A stretch of 64,000 nt of DNA from Phymatolithon calcareum (taxonomy: Eukaryota; Rhodophyta; Florideophyceae; Hapalidiales), in contig OZ345384.1 in the NCBI GenBank assembly GCA_977006965.1, positions 1,736,001-1,800,000 of the forward strand, read 5' to 3'. Under the pieces are notes generated by a model, which saw only the letters and a list, made by a program, of their open reading frames with translations, ran no database searches and had not been told where the DNA came from. Of this stretch, positions 52,310 to 62,756 are shown piece after piece; the stretch's first letter is position 1, and each line of letters starts with the position of its first letter. The translations under genes were made by a program, and so were the position numbers.

Positions 52310-54189
52310 TCATGCATAGCCATGTCAACATCTCATACCTGTACTGTAATGGATAGTTACATACACGTGGCATGAGCAAAGTTTCGACTCCATGTCGCAT
52401 TTTCGATGGCGCTTTGAAACTTTCCTACACTAATGCCGACGCTAGCCAAGACTAGACTTGTGCTTTTCTACTGACTAGAGCACGATTTCTCCCAAAGTAG
52501 AACATAGAAGTGAATCTAGGACAATCTCGTACAGAAACGGTTAAAAGATCACTCACATACTGTAGAGAACGTACGGTGTGTTCATTGTGAAGGTGATTGG
52601 TCATACTGCATATTGTAAGTGGAAAAACCGTGTAGCATCAACATTTACATAATCTTTCACTCATGTTGTGCTTGTATTTCACTTTAGAAAGCTTATGGCG
52701 TCAACGGCTCATGGAGTATCTCTCATAAACGAAGTTCACAGAGAACCTGTTGTGTAGAATCTCAGTCTGACGATATTGTGATGTTGAATAGGTGTGACTC
52801 TGTTGCATTGAACTGTATTGACGTGCAAGATGTTTGTTTCAGCTAGACCGGAAGTAAATTCGAATTTTGGTTGCCGCTTTGTCTGTGGGCGTGCCAAAAA
52901 GCAACAATTGTCGATAATAGCAATTTGAAAAGGCAGTACTGACTTGGCGTAACAGTCTGCTCTCGTTTTAAGGTGCATATTCAATACATATACTTTTGTG
53001 CTCTCCACAGAACAGTTTAGGAGAATCTCGATTTATAGAGCAACGTGCGCTCCCCAGCAGCGAACCGAAAACTCATGATCTATTGGGTGATATAACGGTT
53101 CAGGGGATCTCATCGTTGACTTGTTCCATCTGTGGCTCTGTCAATTAAGTGGTACAATATTTCGTGCTTGTACAAGTTGTGCGAAGGGTTATACACGGGA
53201 AGCTAGTCTCCAGTTGAGCATAATAGCGTTTCCTAAATACTTTCGATCTTCATTATCCATCTCAGAGCAATAATTTCAGTCTACCAAAAACCAAGGCTAC
53301 TGTTGGTACAGCTTGGCGGGGTTGATGTTGTAGAGTATCTTTTTCAGTTTACTGAAAGGGCAAGCCAGTTTCGGTTTATGGACAGGACTAGAAACAATTA
53401 AATTTGTCATAATTTCGAAGAAAATATCAATTTTCCAATTTCATTTTTATTACACCCATACAGTAGAGGGAATTCAAATTGCAACTACATCAGCATACAC
53501 AATTATGATTGCAATTACATCTGCAATGAAAAGCAACTCTGATGACTTGAAAGTGTTTTCGAGTCAGTAATGCAAACTCGTTAATAAAGAACAAAAGAGA
53601 TTGCAACAGAAAATTTTCTATTGCAATCTCTTTAATTTCTGCAATCAAAATCGCAATTGGTGAATAGGCTCCAATTATTATCGAATTGCAATTAATTGGA
53701 AATAGAATTTAATTCGTTCTAGGTCTGCTTACGGACTATTTTTGATCCGCTCTGAGCCTGTTTGGAGGAAAAGCTTGGTTACTGGGAAACTATTATGGAT
53801 ACGATGCAGTTTTGGCTAACCCAATATGTCTATACGCCAACTATAGTTTTGTTTAGTGCTTGGTGTGGTTGTCTCTTTCCCCCGACGCCAGGGGGCCTTT
53901 GGTTCTACAATAAAATCATAACTCCAGTATGATACAGTCTAGTTTTTGAAATGGGACCGATCTGTTGCGAGATTGTCCTCCATTGTTTCAGTCAGTTTCA
54001 TAAAAATATCAGATATGTGGAACAACCTTGAACAATCTATTATTATTCAAAAATTTTTTTAAAAATATTTTTGAATAAAAAAAGTTAAAACGTTAATAGT
54101 CAAGGCCGTGTGCACAGTGTCCATCAACGCAAATACAGTATGTTACTAATAATTTATGATACTTTACCAACAAGGACAAAAATCACATA
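52310..54189. other. Non-coding tail of duplication copy B
   Basis: Matches 33808-35485 without a gene on either strand. It contains about 280 bp not in copy A (about 53390-53670), which holds a hairpin. Confidence 0.6.
53594..53633. repeat. Hairpin, 13-bp perfect arms
   Basis: AAAGAGATTGCAA and TTGCAATCTCTTT separated by 14 nt. Lies in the segment specific to copy B. Confidence 0.8.
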
Positions 54190-55694
54190 CAGTCAGACCT
54201 CAATACTGTAAATGGAACCTCTTTTTCAGAATAACCTCGGTTATCAGCATAATCGGGTGCTCCACGAATACCGTATTCGCCTAAATTTAACGAAAATTAA
54301 AGGATTCTAGAATATTTGATAGGGGGATTACTTCATGTTCGAGGTCACGGGGCATACCTTAAATTTTGTTATAATTTTGTTTAGCGTGCACGGAGCATAT
54401 CCTCACTCGTAGAATACTGTAAGTACTTTTCATTTTTCTCCTGCCATTGGCATACAGTACAGTAGAATATCCTGGAGGGCACATGCTCACGACGCCCTCG
54501 TCGCTCAGGTCGCAAGAATGCGCTCTGGATAGAGCGGACCTAAGCGGAGAGACAATTACCAGATTTCCAATATCGCGCAAGCGTCCGGGACGAGGATATT
54601 CACCATACGTTCCGCTGTACAGTATATCACCACGCAAGCTCTTCGTGCCTGCGCACATCGTTCACAAGACAGCGTACCCGTCAGTCCCCGGATGGCGATA
54701 TCGACAAGTTAACCGTCCGTATCAGCTGCTCGAATCTAAAAGCCCTCGAATTCTCATCTTTGCCGACCGGAATCATCAAGCGCAGCGGAAATGCGTCCAA
54801 TGTTCGATTCTTCCGACGGCATTATGCACACCAGACAAAATGTACGTTAGTCAAATCCCGTCTGCCCATGCTGCTGGTTGTTCAAAATGCCTTCCCACGC
54901 CGCCACTGATGCTCCAGACTCTAATCGTTCTCTGTATCTGATTTCCGCGAGTGCGGCAGTAACCGGCGAAGATGATGTGCGATTTTTAGAAGTGCCGGCA
55001 CACGCGGCTCCGTCTGGAATCAGGATGGATTCGTCGAGGAAGCCGGAGGACTGTCTAAAGCCATATCACGGGTACCGCGAATTAATTGCGTCGGTGCTCG
55101 GCAAAGATGAAATGATTTCGGTGCTGGCGATGCACCGCCATTCATGGCGATGACCTCAGAGTCGTCCATAGTCCCTGCGTAGAAAATCTGTGGAACTTTT
55201 TAAGGCTAACCGTCTGAAACGTGCTTTTATCGAGTGAATATTACCAGGGAAAGTACCTCAAGATGATTCACGTACAATCTGTGTAGCGAAAAACTAAATC
55301 ACGAAAGGTACCGTTTTTTGTTTGCAGCGATTGTAAACGAAAAATGAAGCCATCGGCCATTTCAGTATCTCTTTTGGCTTGTTTACTTTTACAACTTTGT
55401 ACTGGAAGTAGCTCGACGTCCCAAATGACCGCTTACAGGGCATTTCGACCAGCTAACGGAATTATTTTGGTTCTAGATTACAGTACTGCAAGATGTATAT
55501 ATGTGATGTGCAACCTCAACAGTCACTGCCGCCATTCCAGTGGCCCAAAGGGATTGTGTCGTAATGGGAAGAGTTCGATAAATCCATGGCCTTGTCGCTC
55601 TTGCACGAGATCACTGATGTCATTTCAATGAAATAACATCAATGAGCTTGTACGATAGCATGTATATTCGTGGGCATTTCTATCATGGTACTAC

Positions 55695-56497
55695 TGTCGC
55701 GTATACAACGCGAGCGCTTGATAGCAACAGAAACAGGAGCAGCAGCTCCACAGCGGACACCAGCCGCTACTTTACTTCACTTCAACCTCGTTCGCCAAAC
55801 CGAGCAGACAGCTCGATTAAACACAGCAACACCAACCGACCAACACAGATCGATAACACAGCTGTAGAACCAACACCTCCAGGTCCTTCCTCCTTGTCCT
55901 AGCCCGTCCATGGTCCGCGCTTAAATACCTTGCACACCCACGACACGCGGGGAACTGCCCCGGCATCTGCAGGGGTATGGCAGCGGTCGCGTGAGCGCAC
56001 AGCGACCGCACCAGAGCGACAAACATGTGCTCAAAACATCCCGTGCGCAACGGAAACGCCAACCGGAAATCCCCTTCCGGTACTCAATTCAGGGCCACTG
56101 GCGCACGCGGTCGACACGCGCGCCGCCCATTAATTACTCTCGTACACGACCGTGAAACTCACGTCGCCATCGCGCCACTGCCGTGAGCGCTAGCGCCGCC
56201 TCTTGCAAGATTCAGACCGACGCGCCCAATTCACTGTGTCAGTCCGCCCTGCGCATCCCAAGCCGTCATTCCCGCATTCCCACGGCCGTCCACACGCCGC
56301 CTCGCGTATGCCACTCGCATGGGCGCCACGAGTAAATTGTCGAGATAGCAAGCGCGGGGAATCACGGTTCGCAACCGAAGTCCATACGAGAGCAATTCCA
56401 ACAGTTCCACGATTAGATTGACCGTTACCCGCTCGACTGACACGTATGACACCCGCGACGGCCTTGCTTACAGGTACCAGTTTTCTTATCCGCAACA
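55695..56497 (-). repeat. 3' LTR of gypsy element 2 (803 bp)
   Basis: Same length and, as far as read, identical to 61852-62654. Begins TGTCGCG and ends CCGCAACA on the plus strand. The adjoining purine-rich run on the minus strand (ACAAAGGACGAA, 56498-56509) is the likely polypurine tract. Confidence 0.95.
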
Positions 56498-56791
56498 TTC
56501 GTCCTTTGTCGACAACACCTGCAGCCTTAAGTCTCTCAGGGCATAGTCAGGTCAATGAACTCAGGCGGAATTCAGGTAAACTTTTATGTTTACCACAATT
56601 TCAACAAACGTCAATAATACAACTTGGACAATATTTTTCCGTTTTTCCTTGCAGTACCTTGAGGACCACAACTTCCTTTTCAAACACTTGAGTAGAATAC
56701 AATGCATGACAATCAACAGAACAAACATAATCAACGCGATTTCCCCAGCTCCTCCTTGAAGCGCACCTCCACAGCGGCACTCAAACCCGTC

Positions 56792-59700
56792 TTAATCATC
56801 GCCGCCTTCCCACCAAACCACTTCGTGTCCAGACACAAGAAGTTCATCCGAGTCATCAGCTCGGTATGCGTCTTTGTCAGATGAGCAGTCCAAATCAAAG
56901 CCTTCACCGATCCTTCGAACTGACTCGTCGCTTTCAGATGACGACCCGGTTCCAAACACGTCGTCATAGGCCTGTGTGTCCGGTCTCGGCTCGTCCTCGC
57001 CAACGTCAGTCGCCCCAGAGCCCGAACTCGTTGTCGCCATCTTTTTGTCGTAGAGTTTAACGACCACATCAGGCAAGTCAGATTGTCTTGTCCAGCGCCG
57101 CGAACGACGACCTCCAATCTGCACCTTGAACCATCGCTCAGGCACGCCCGTCCGAGGGCACACCTCCATCTTCGTGCCTTTGAGCTTTCCCAACATTCGC
57201 AAGCTATCGGGAAATACTCCATGCCTCGGATCGCCGGTCTCTACAACGCCGTCATCAATTTTGCGCAATCGATTTGCATGTACGCGTGCAATCTTTCCAC
57301 CGACCTCCGACCGGAGCTCATAACCGACACGGCCCAGCGGCGCGAGTACCACGTAAGGGCCGATCCACGGCTTCACGACCTTCTTGCCCTCGTGCGTCGC
57401 GATCTCAGAGGACCAAAGTAGGACACGATCGCCAGGTTCGTACTTTGTCTCCTTCAACACCTTGTTGTAGCACGATGCCGCACGAACGCGAGATGCTTTA
57501 GCCCTTCCAGTCAGCAGCCTGTGCAATCGAGACAAACCCATTGCCAAGCTCTCCGGTTCCCCTTCCACGCGCTCAGCGTCCAACTCTCCCCAGGACTCGA
57601 AGGCATCGATGCCAAACATGGCCTTGTATGGAGTCATTCCGGTCGCGTCGCAGACACCAGAGTTGTACCGGAAGCACGACAGGGCCACATGCTCATCCCA
57701 ATCGCTTTCACCGGTTGACACGAAGCTCGCGAGGTCTCGAGTCAGCGTCCTGTTCCACCGCTCAACGGTCCCATTTGCTTGCGGGTGGAGCGGATACGTT
57801 CGAAGCCGGCCAATCCCGAGTAGTTGCGACATCTCACCGACCACCTTTCCAATAAAATTCTGGCCTCCATCAGACAGAAGCCTCACCATGGGTCCGAAAA
57901 CAGATATCCACCGGTCAACGATAACGCGAGCGATAGTCAGGGCAGTCTCATCCGGCACTGGTACTGCGAGTACGAATCGGGTGAACACGTCGATAATGGC
58001 CAGTACCTTGATATTGCCACTACTGGTGCGCGGCGTAATTGTCTGGATATCCACGGCGACTTGTTCAAACCTGCCGGCCGGGTGGATGACTTCCAATGGC
58101 ACTTGTCGTCCGGGCTTCCTGTCCTCACTTACAGAGCACGGGAGGCACCTCGCGATGAACCCAACCACATCGTTCATCCAATTCTTCCACCAATACCGCC
58201 CTCGCATGCGAGCAAAAGTGCGGCGGGCACGGTAGTGACCAGTGAGCGCGCTTCCATGCACATGCTTCATGACTCGCTCCCTTAACGCTTGTGGCACGAC
58301 AACGGCCAAATCACCGTCCTTCGCGATTCGCAGCACGCCGCTTTCGTCGACGATCATCCTCTTATCGGAAGTGGCGAGCACGGCCAGGTCCCCAAATTCC
58401 ACAGTCTGCGCAGTCCGCATCTCTTCGAGCGGAATACCACCCCCAGTTACCACAGCCTCCGCCACAGCCCGAACTCGCTCCTGTACCTCCATCGCTCCCT
58501 CCTCAATTGCATCCTCTTGAAGCGGATTGTAGCAGCGCTGGCACAAGGGTTTTCGGACGGCGTCTCGGCTCAGCGTGTCGGGTACGACCAGATTGCTTCC
58601 CTTGCTGTACGCCGTGTCAAAGTCGAACTCTTGCACTTCCAGCACCCAACGCGCGAGACGCTCACGCGGGTCTTTAAGGCTTAGCAGCCATTTCAGCGCC
58701 AAATGGTCGGTCACCACGGTGAATTGTTCGCCATACAAGTAGCGTCGCCACTTTCGCAGCGCGTGCACAACGGCGAAGCATTCCTTTTCGGTCACGGTGT
58801 ACGCCAGTTCAGACTTTTTGAGCTGCTTGCTGGTGTACGCAATAGGACGCCATGAGCCATCATCGCCTTTTTGCAGAAGCACTCCTCCCAGACCATAGGA
58901 GCTTGCATCCGTCATCACCTTTTTCTCGGCACCGCGCTTCGGCGCAACAAGGATTTCCGGGTCGCTCAACGCATCTTTCAAGCTTTGCCAACACTGCCGC
59001 TGCTCCTCACCCCAACGTTGGTCCCAGTCTGGTATTATGAGCTTCTGTCCATGCCTGCGCCTCTTAGAGAATCCGGTCCCTTTTAGAACGTTGTACAAGG
59101 GCTTCGCTGTGTCCGCGAAATGGTCGACAAAGTCGGCGAAAAAGTTGACCAGCCCCAAAAACCTCATCAACTCATCTCCAGAAGCGGGCTCCACCAACGC
59201 GCGAATTGCTTTGACGTGCCCGGCGGACGGCTGCAAGCCGTTCTCATCCACCAGATGCCCCAGGATCTCCGCGCTTCGCACACCGAACTGGCATTTTGCG
59301 AACTTCAAGCGCACGTTCGCCGCCAGAAGTGTATCCAAAATGGACTCCAAGGCGACTAGGTGCTCTTCTTCAGTTTGTGTTCCGACATTTGTGTCGTCCA
59401 TAAATGCCATCACGTCTCGTCCTTTCCGGTCACCAAGGATCGTGTTGACAATCCGCTGAAATGTACCCGGTGAATTTTTCAGCCCCTGCGGTAGACGCGT
59501 GTACTGAAGTAGGCCTAGTACTGTCCGGATGGCTGTGCACGGCTTAGACTCGTCCTCGAGTTCCACTTGGAAGAATCCGTCCTTCAGGTCGAATGTGGAA
59601 AAGATCTTCTTATTTGCCAGCCAGTCCAGGGTCTCGCGAACACTCTCCATCGGATACGAGTCCGTCACCGTCGCATTGTTCAGAGCTCGGAAATCAGACG

Positions 59701-60487
59701 TGACGCGAACGCTTCCATCCTTCTTAGGCACAAATACATTGTTCGCAGCCCAAGGCGACACCGCTGGCTCGAGTATACCCATCTTCAGCAGCTTCTCCAT
59801 CGCCTCCTTTTCGATCTCCTCTTCCTTTGGCGCACGACGGCGGATAGGACAACAAACAGGTTTGGCCTCTTCCTTGAGCTCAATGTGATGCTTGATGCCT
59901 GCGATACATCCCATGCCCTTGAATATCGCCCGTTTCGCCCACAGCAGATCGCGAAGACGCGTCTGCATCGAGGGGTCTTTCGAGAACTCCGTGTAGTCTG
60001 TTTTGTGCAGAAGCATGTCATCCACTTCATGATCCTCAATTACTTTGCGAACTTCTTCTGCCCCGTCCTGTGCTCTGGATTTTGCGATGGGACCAGAGAT
60101 CCGCTTCCCTTCATGCACAATCGACCCAATGTCGGTCTCCAAGCTCATTACAAGCCCATTTCTCCTCCAGAAATTTCGCCCGATCAGAATCTTGTCCGGT
60201 AAAACGGACATGACGCGTACCTTCTCCGTAAATACGGCGCCCCAAAGCTCGAATGTAATAATCCCTTGGCCAGCCACAGATAAATCAGAACCGTCTGCCG
60301 CACTTGCCAAGGTACCATCTGCATCCACCATACCACCATTGTCGACAAACCAAGCTTCATCGACCCACACCGATCGCGCCGCGGTGTCAATCGGGACCCA
60401 GAACTCATGCTCAAATGATTTGATATGGACAGCAATGTCCATGTCAAGAGATCCTTCTCCCACCACAGGCTCCACGCAGGAACACAC
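56792..60487 (-). CDS. Ty3/gypsy pol polyprotein, element 2, ~1231 aa
   Basis: Order of domains: retropepsin-like start with WVPIDTAARS (D-T-A instead of the usual D-S/T-G); RT with VPKKDGSVRVTSDFRALNNA, FSTFDLKDGFFQVEL and catalytic VMAFMDDTNVGT (FMDD form of YxDD); RNase H with KVMTDASSYGLGGVLLQKG and VVTDHLALKWLL; integrase zinc region HVHGSALTGHYR and CLPCS; catalytic core AVDIQTITPRTSSG, LLSDGGQNFIG and QANGTVERWNRTL (D, D, E). A long C-terminal part ends in a very acidic tail (DDVFGTGSSSESDESVRR). The frame is -1 relative to gag and is open upstream over the gag stop. The first upstream alternative start is only GTG, so a frameshifted Gag-Pol is likely, though I see no canonical slippery heptamer. 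TAA stop. Confidence 0.94.
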   Translation of the reverse strand: MCSCVEPVVGEGSLDMDIAVHIKSFEHEFWVPIDTAARSVWVDEAWFVDNGGMVDADGTLASAADGSDLSVAGQGIITFELWGAVFTEKVRVMSVLPDKILIGRNFWRRNGLVMSLETDIGSIVHEGKRISGPIAKSRAQDGAEEVRKVIEDHEVDDMLLHKTDYTEFSKDPSMQTRLRDLLWAKRAIFKGMGCIAGIKHHIELKEEAKPVCCPIRRRAPKEEEIEKEAMEKLLKMGILEPAVSPWAANNVFVPKKDGSVRVTSDFRALNNATVTDSYPMESVRETLDWLANKKIFSTFDLKDGFFQVELEDESKPCTAIRTVLGLLQYTRLPQGLKNSPGTFQRIVNTILGDRKGRDVMAFMDDTNVGTQTEEEHLVALESILDTLLAANVRLKFAKCQFGVRSAEILGHLVDENGLQPSAGHVKAIRALVEPASGDELMRFLGLVNFFADFVDHFADTAKPLYNVLKGTGFSKRRRHGQKLIIPDWDQRWGEEQRQCWQSLKDALSDPEILVAPKRGAEKKVMTDASSYGLGGVLLQKGDDGSWRPIAYTSKQLKKSELAYTVTEKECFAVVHALRKWRRYLYGEQFTVVTDHLALKWLLSLKDPRERLARWVLEVQEFDFDTAYSKGSNLVVPDTLSRDAVRKPLCQRCYNPLQEDAIEEGAMEVQERVRAVAEAVVTGGGIPLEEMRTAQTVEFGDLAVLATSDKRMIVDESGVLRIAKDGDLAVVVPQALRERVMKHVHGSALTGHYRARRTFARMRGRYWWKNWMNDVVGFIARCLPCSVSEDRKPGRQVPLEVIHPAGRFEQVAVDIQTITPRTSSGNIKVLAIIDVFTRFVLAVPVPDETALTIARVIVDRWISVFGPMVRLLSDGGQNFIGKVVGEMSQLLGIGRLRTYPLHPQANGTVERWNRTLTRDLASFVSTGESDWDEHVALSCFRYNSGVCDATGMTPYKAMFGIDAFESWGELDAERVEGEPESLAMGLSRLHRLLTGRAKASRVRAASCYNKVLKETKYEPGDRVLLWSSEIATHEGKKVVKPWIGPYVVLAPLGRVGYELRSEVGGKIARVHANRLRKIDDGVVETGDPRHGVFPDSLRMLGKLKGTKMEVCPRTGVPERWFKVQIGGRRSRRWTRQSDLPDVVVKLYDKKMATTSSGSGATDVGEDEPRPDTQAYDDVFGTGSSSESDESVRRIGEGFDLDCSSDKDAYRADDSDELLVSGHEVVWWEGGDD

Positions 60488-60525
60488 CCGCTCGCTCTCG
60501 GTACCAGCAACACCTGGTTCAGCGC

Positions 60526-61737
60526 TTACTGGCGCTGTGGCGTACCCACTGTTTTGGAGTTTCCGGGAGTCGCCCCGTTCGGGAACGTGCGACCCCCTCG
60601 ACCTTCCTCCGACCCAAGCGTGGGGACTGAAGACGCACTAGTTTGACGGTCGGCCTTCTTCTTCTCGCAATAACGCGAGATGTGGCCTTTCTGCAAGCAG
60701 TAGTGGCAGGTCACATGTGCAAATTGTCCCGGGGAAGGGTACGACATCCCGGCTACGGGTTTGTGTCCTGCGTTTTCCGACACCTCGCGCACATGTTCTC
60801 TGGTCTGGGTTGCCGTGGACAATCGGCCTAGTTTGCTTACCACCACATCGAAGTCTCCAGAGATCAGGTGGGCCTGATCTTGAAGGCGCATCGGCACACC
60901 GGCCTTCAGTCGGTTAAGCAAGACATCTTCACTCACACCATCCGGCAACGCGAGTGATGCAGACCGGAGTCGCTGGGCAAACACCGCGAAAGACTCCCGG
61001 CGCTCATTCCATTTCATGTCGAAGAAACGGTCTTGCAGCGCAGACTGGTGTACCTTATTGCACAGACGCTCTTGGAGCAAACCCCACAGGTCCTCAACTG
61101 TCGCGTCGATGTTATTGTTCGCGACTTCTTCATAGACCATACGCGCGTCGCTGTCAAAGGCGTGAGTGAGCAAACGCCTCTTGGTCTCCTCGGTCACTGG
61201 GAAATCTCTGACAAGACGGTCCCAGGCGCGTTTGGCGGCGAAGAATGTAGCATCGCCAACGCGCTTGCAGCGTACGTCCTGCAATCCTTTCTGGTATACC
61301 TTGAACGCCAGATGGGACGGGTAGACTTCGAACTCCCGTCTTCCAGACATGGACTCATCGTCATCTTGCAGAACACGTCCTTTGGCGACTGCAACCTGCA
61401 TCGGAGCCTTCGGTACACAGTCCACATCGTCGTGCTTCGGGCAGCAGTGACGGCAATTTGAGCCCGTAATCACGGACTTCGATTCTTTCGCTTGCAGAGA
61501 CACGGTCTCGTAGAGCTCTGTGACCATCTTCTGCAGTTCCAACACGGACAGCTCTTCCGCGGCCCCAGCATCCTCAACATCAACATCCTCGGCAAAAGAC
61601 ATAGCCTCTTCGGCAGAAGACGTAACCTCCTCGACCGGCGGTGCCGGAACCACTTCTTCGACATTCCCGCCGAGGGACTGTTCTTCATCGCGATTCACAG
61701 GGCCCTCACCAGAGCCTCCACCGCGAGTACGAACCAT
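60526..61737 (-). CDS. Ty3/gypsy gag, element 2, 403 aa
   Basis: ATG at 61737. The first 75 residues are acidic (EEVVPAPPVEEVTSSAEEAM). A capsid-like helical core contains FEVYPSHLAFKVYQKGLQDV, RRESFAVFAQRLRSASLALP and LKAGVPMRLQDQAHLI. A standard CCHC zinc knuckle reads CHYCLQKGHISRYC near residue 355. Ends with a Gly/Arg-rich tail and TAA. Uninterrupted. Confidence 0.92.
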   Translation of the reverse strand: MVRTRGGGSGEGPVNRDEEQSLGGNVEEVVPAPPVEEVTSSAEEAMSFAEDVDVEDAGAAEELSVLELQKMVTELYETVSLQAKESKSVITGSNCRHCCPKHDDVDCVPKAPMQVAVAKGRVLQDDDESMSGRREFEVYPSHLAFKVYQKGLQDVRCKRVGDATFFAAKRAWDRLVRDFPVTEETKRRLLTHAFDSDARMVYEEVANNNIDATVEDLWGLLQERLCNKVHQSALQDRFFDMKWNERRESFAVFAQRLRSASLALPDGVSEDVLLNRLKAGVPMRLQDQAHLISGDFDVVVSKLGRLSTATQTREHVREVSENAGHKPVAGMSYPSPGQFAHVTCHYCLQKGHISRYCEKKKADRQTSASSVPTLGSEEGRGGRTFPNGATPGNSKTVGTPQRQ

Positions 61738-61851
61738 TCTTAGTCAACGAAAGTCGATGAAAACAGCAGTCCCAACGAACAATCGTCCCTTGCGTTAAAC
61801 ACCTGCTGCGAGCAACACGTACAGTGTTGCGCGCTTCTTAGAATATTCTAA

Positions 61852-62654
61852 TGTCGCGTATACAACGCGAGCGCTTGATAGCAACAGAAACAGGAGCAGC
61901 AGCTCCACAGCGGACACCAGCCGCTACTTTACTTCACTTCAACCTCGTTCGCCAAACCGAGCAGACAGCTCGATTAAACACAGCAACACCAACCGACCAA
62001 CACAGATCGATAACACAGCTGTAGAACCAACACCTCCAGGTCCTTCCTCCTTGTCCTAGCCCGTCCATGGTCCGCGCTTAAATACCTTGCACACCCACGA
62101 CACGCGGGGAACTGCCCCGGCATCTGCAGGGGTATGGCAGCGGTCGCGTGAGCGCACAGCGACCGCACCAGAGCGACAAACATGTGCTCAAAACATCCCG
62201 TGCGCAACGGAAACGCCAACCGGAAATCCCCTTCCGGTACTCAATTCAGGGCCACTGGCGCACGCGGTCGACACGCGCGCCGCCCATTAATTACTCTCGT
62301 ACACGACCGTGAAACTCACGTCGCCATCGCGCCACTGCCGTGAGCGCTAGCGCCGCCTCTTGCAAGATTCAGACCGACGCGCCCAATTCACTGTGTCAGT
62401 CCGCCCTGCGCATCCCAAGCCGTCATTCCCGCATTCCCACGGCCGTCCACACGCCGCCTCGCGTATGCCACTCGCATGGGCGCCACGAGTAAATTGTCGA
62501 GATAGCAAGCGCGGGGAATCACGGTTCGCAACCGAAGTCCATACGAGAGCAATTCCAACAGTTCCACGATTAGATTGACCGTTACCCGCTCGACTGACAC
62601 GTATGACACCCGCGACGGCCTTGCTTACAGGTACCAGTTTTCTTATCCGCAACA
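61852..62654 (-). repeat. 5' LTR of gypsy element 2 (803 bp)
   Basis: Partner of 55695-56497. On the minus strand GGTATTTAAGCGCGG provides a TATA-like element. Immediately inside the LTR the minus strand reads TTAGAATATTCTAA, a 14-bp palindrome without the TGG expected of a tRNA primer site. Confidence 0.93.
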
Positions 62655-62756
62655 CTACTGTACTGTACTTCAGTTCTGTTCGGTGTCTGCACGTTCTACA
62701 GCAAGCCAAAGCTGTACGAAATCCCCCTCCACGTTATTCTGTTCTTTTCCTCTGCC

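Larger units (their letters stand above)
49029..54189. repeat. Segmental duplication, copy B
   Basis: Direct repeat of 31084-35485. It includes the STRAP-like 5' end, a solo LTR absent from A, the decayed membrane-protein gene, the non-coding tail, and ends at a TA where a pogo-type element begins (54190). Confidence 0.9.
55691..62658 (-). mobile_element. Ty3/gypsy LTR retrotransposon 2, 6.96 kb, complete and young
   Basis: Element 55695-62654 with 803-bp LTRs (TGTCGCG...CGCAACA) that appear identical by eye, and CTAC on both sides (55691-55694, 62655-62658), a 4-bp target duplication. In minus-strand order: leader, gag, pol. Both genes are uninterrupted. GC content is markedly higher than in gypsy element 1, so this is a different lineage. 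A solo LTR of the same family is at 49229-50087, also with a 4-bp duplication. Confidence 0.95.
54455..62665. mobile_element. TA-flanked element with CAGTACAGTAG ends, split by gypsy element 2
   Basis: The left end CAGTACAGTAG (54455-54465) and right end CTACTGTACTG (62655-62665) are exact inverted repeats of 11 bp, flanked by TA on both sides (54453-54454, 62666-62667). Without the LTR element it is about 1.25 kb. Its contents (54466-55690) give only short frames, one of them (55344-55631) with a signal-peptide-like start MKPSAISVSLLACLLLQLC; I recognise no transposase. Gypsy element 2 entered at the CTAC of its right end. Confidence 0.6.

Noticed and set aside
54447-54941. 164-codon frame at the start of the CAGTACAGTAG element
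   Set aside because: It starts within the terminal repeat, lacks a family motif, and competes with an opposite-strand frame of similar quality.
55930-62290. Small identical open frames in both LTRs of gypsy element 2
   Set aside because: They are duplicated only because the LTRs are identical; no motif and no start context.
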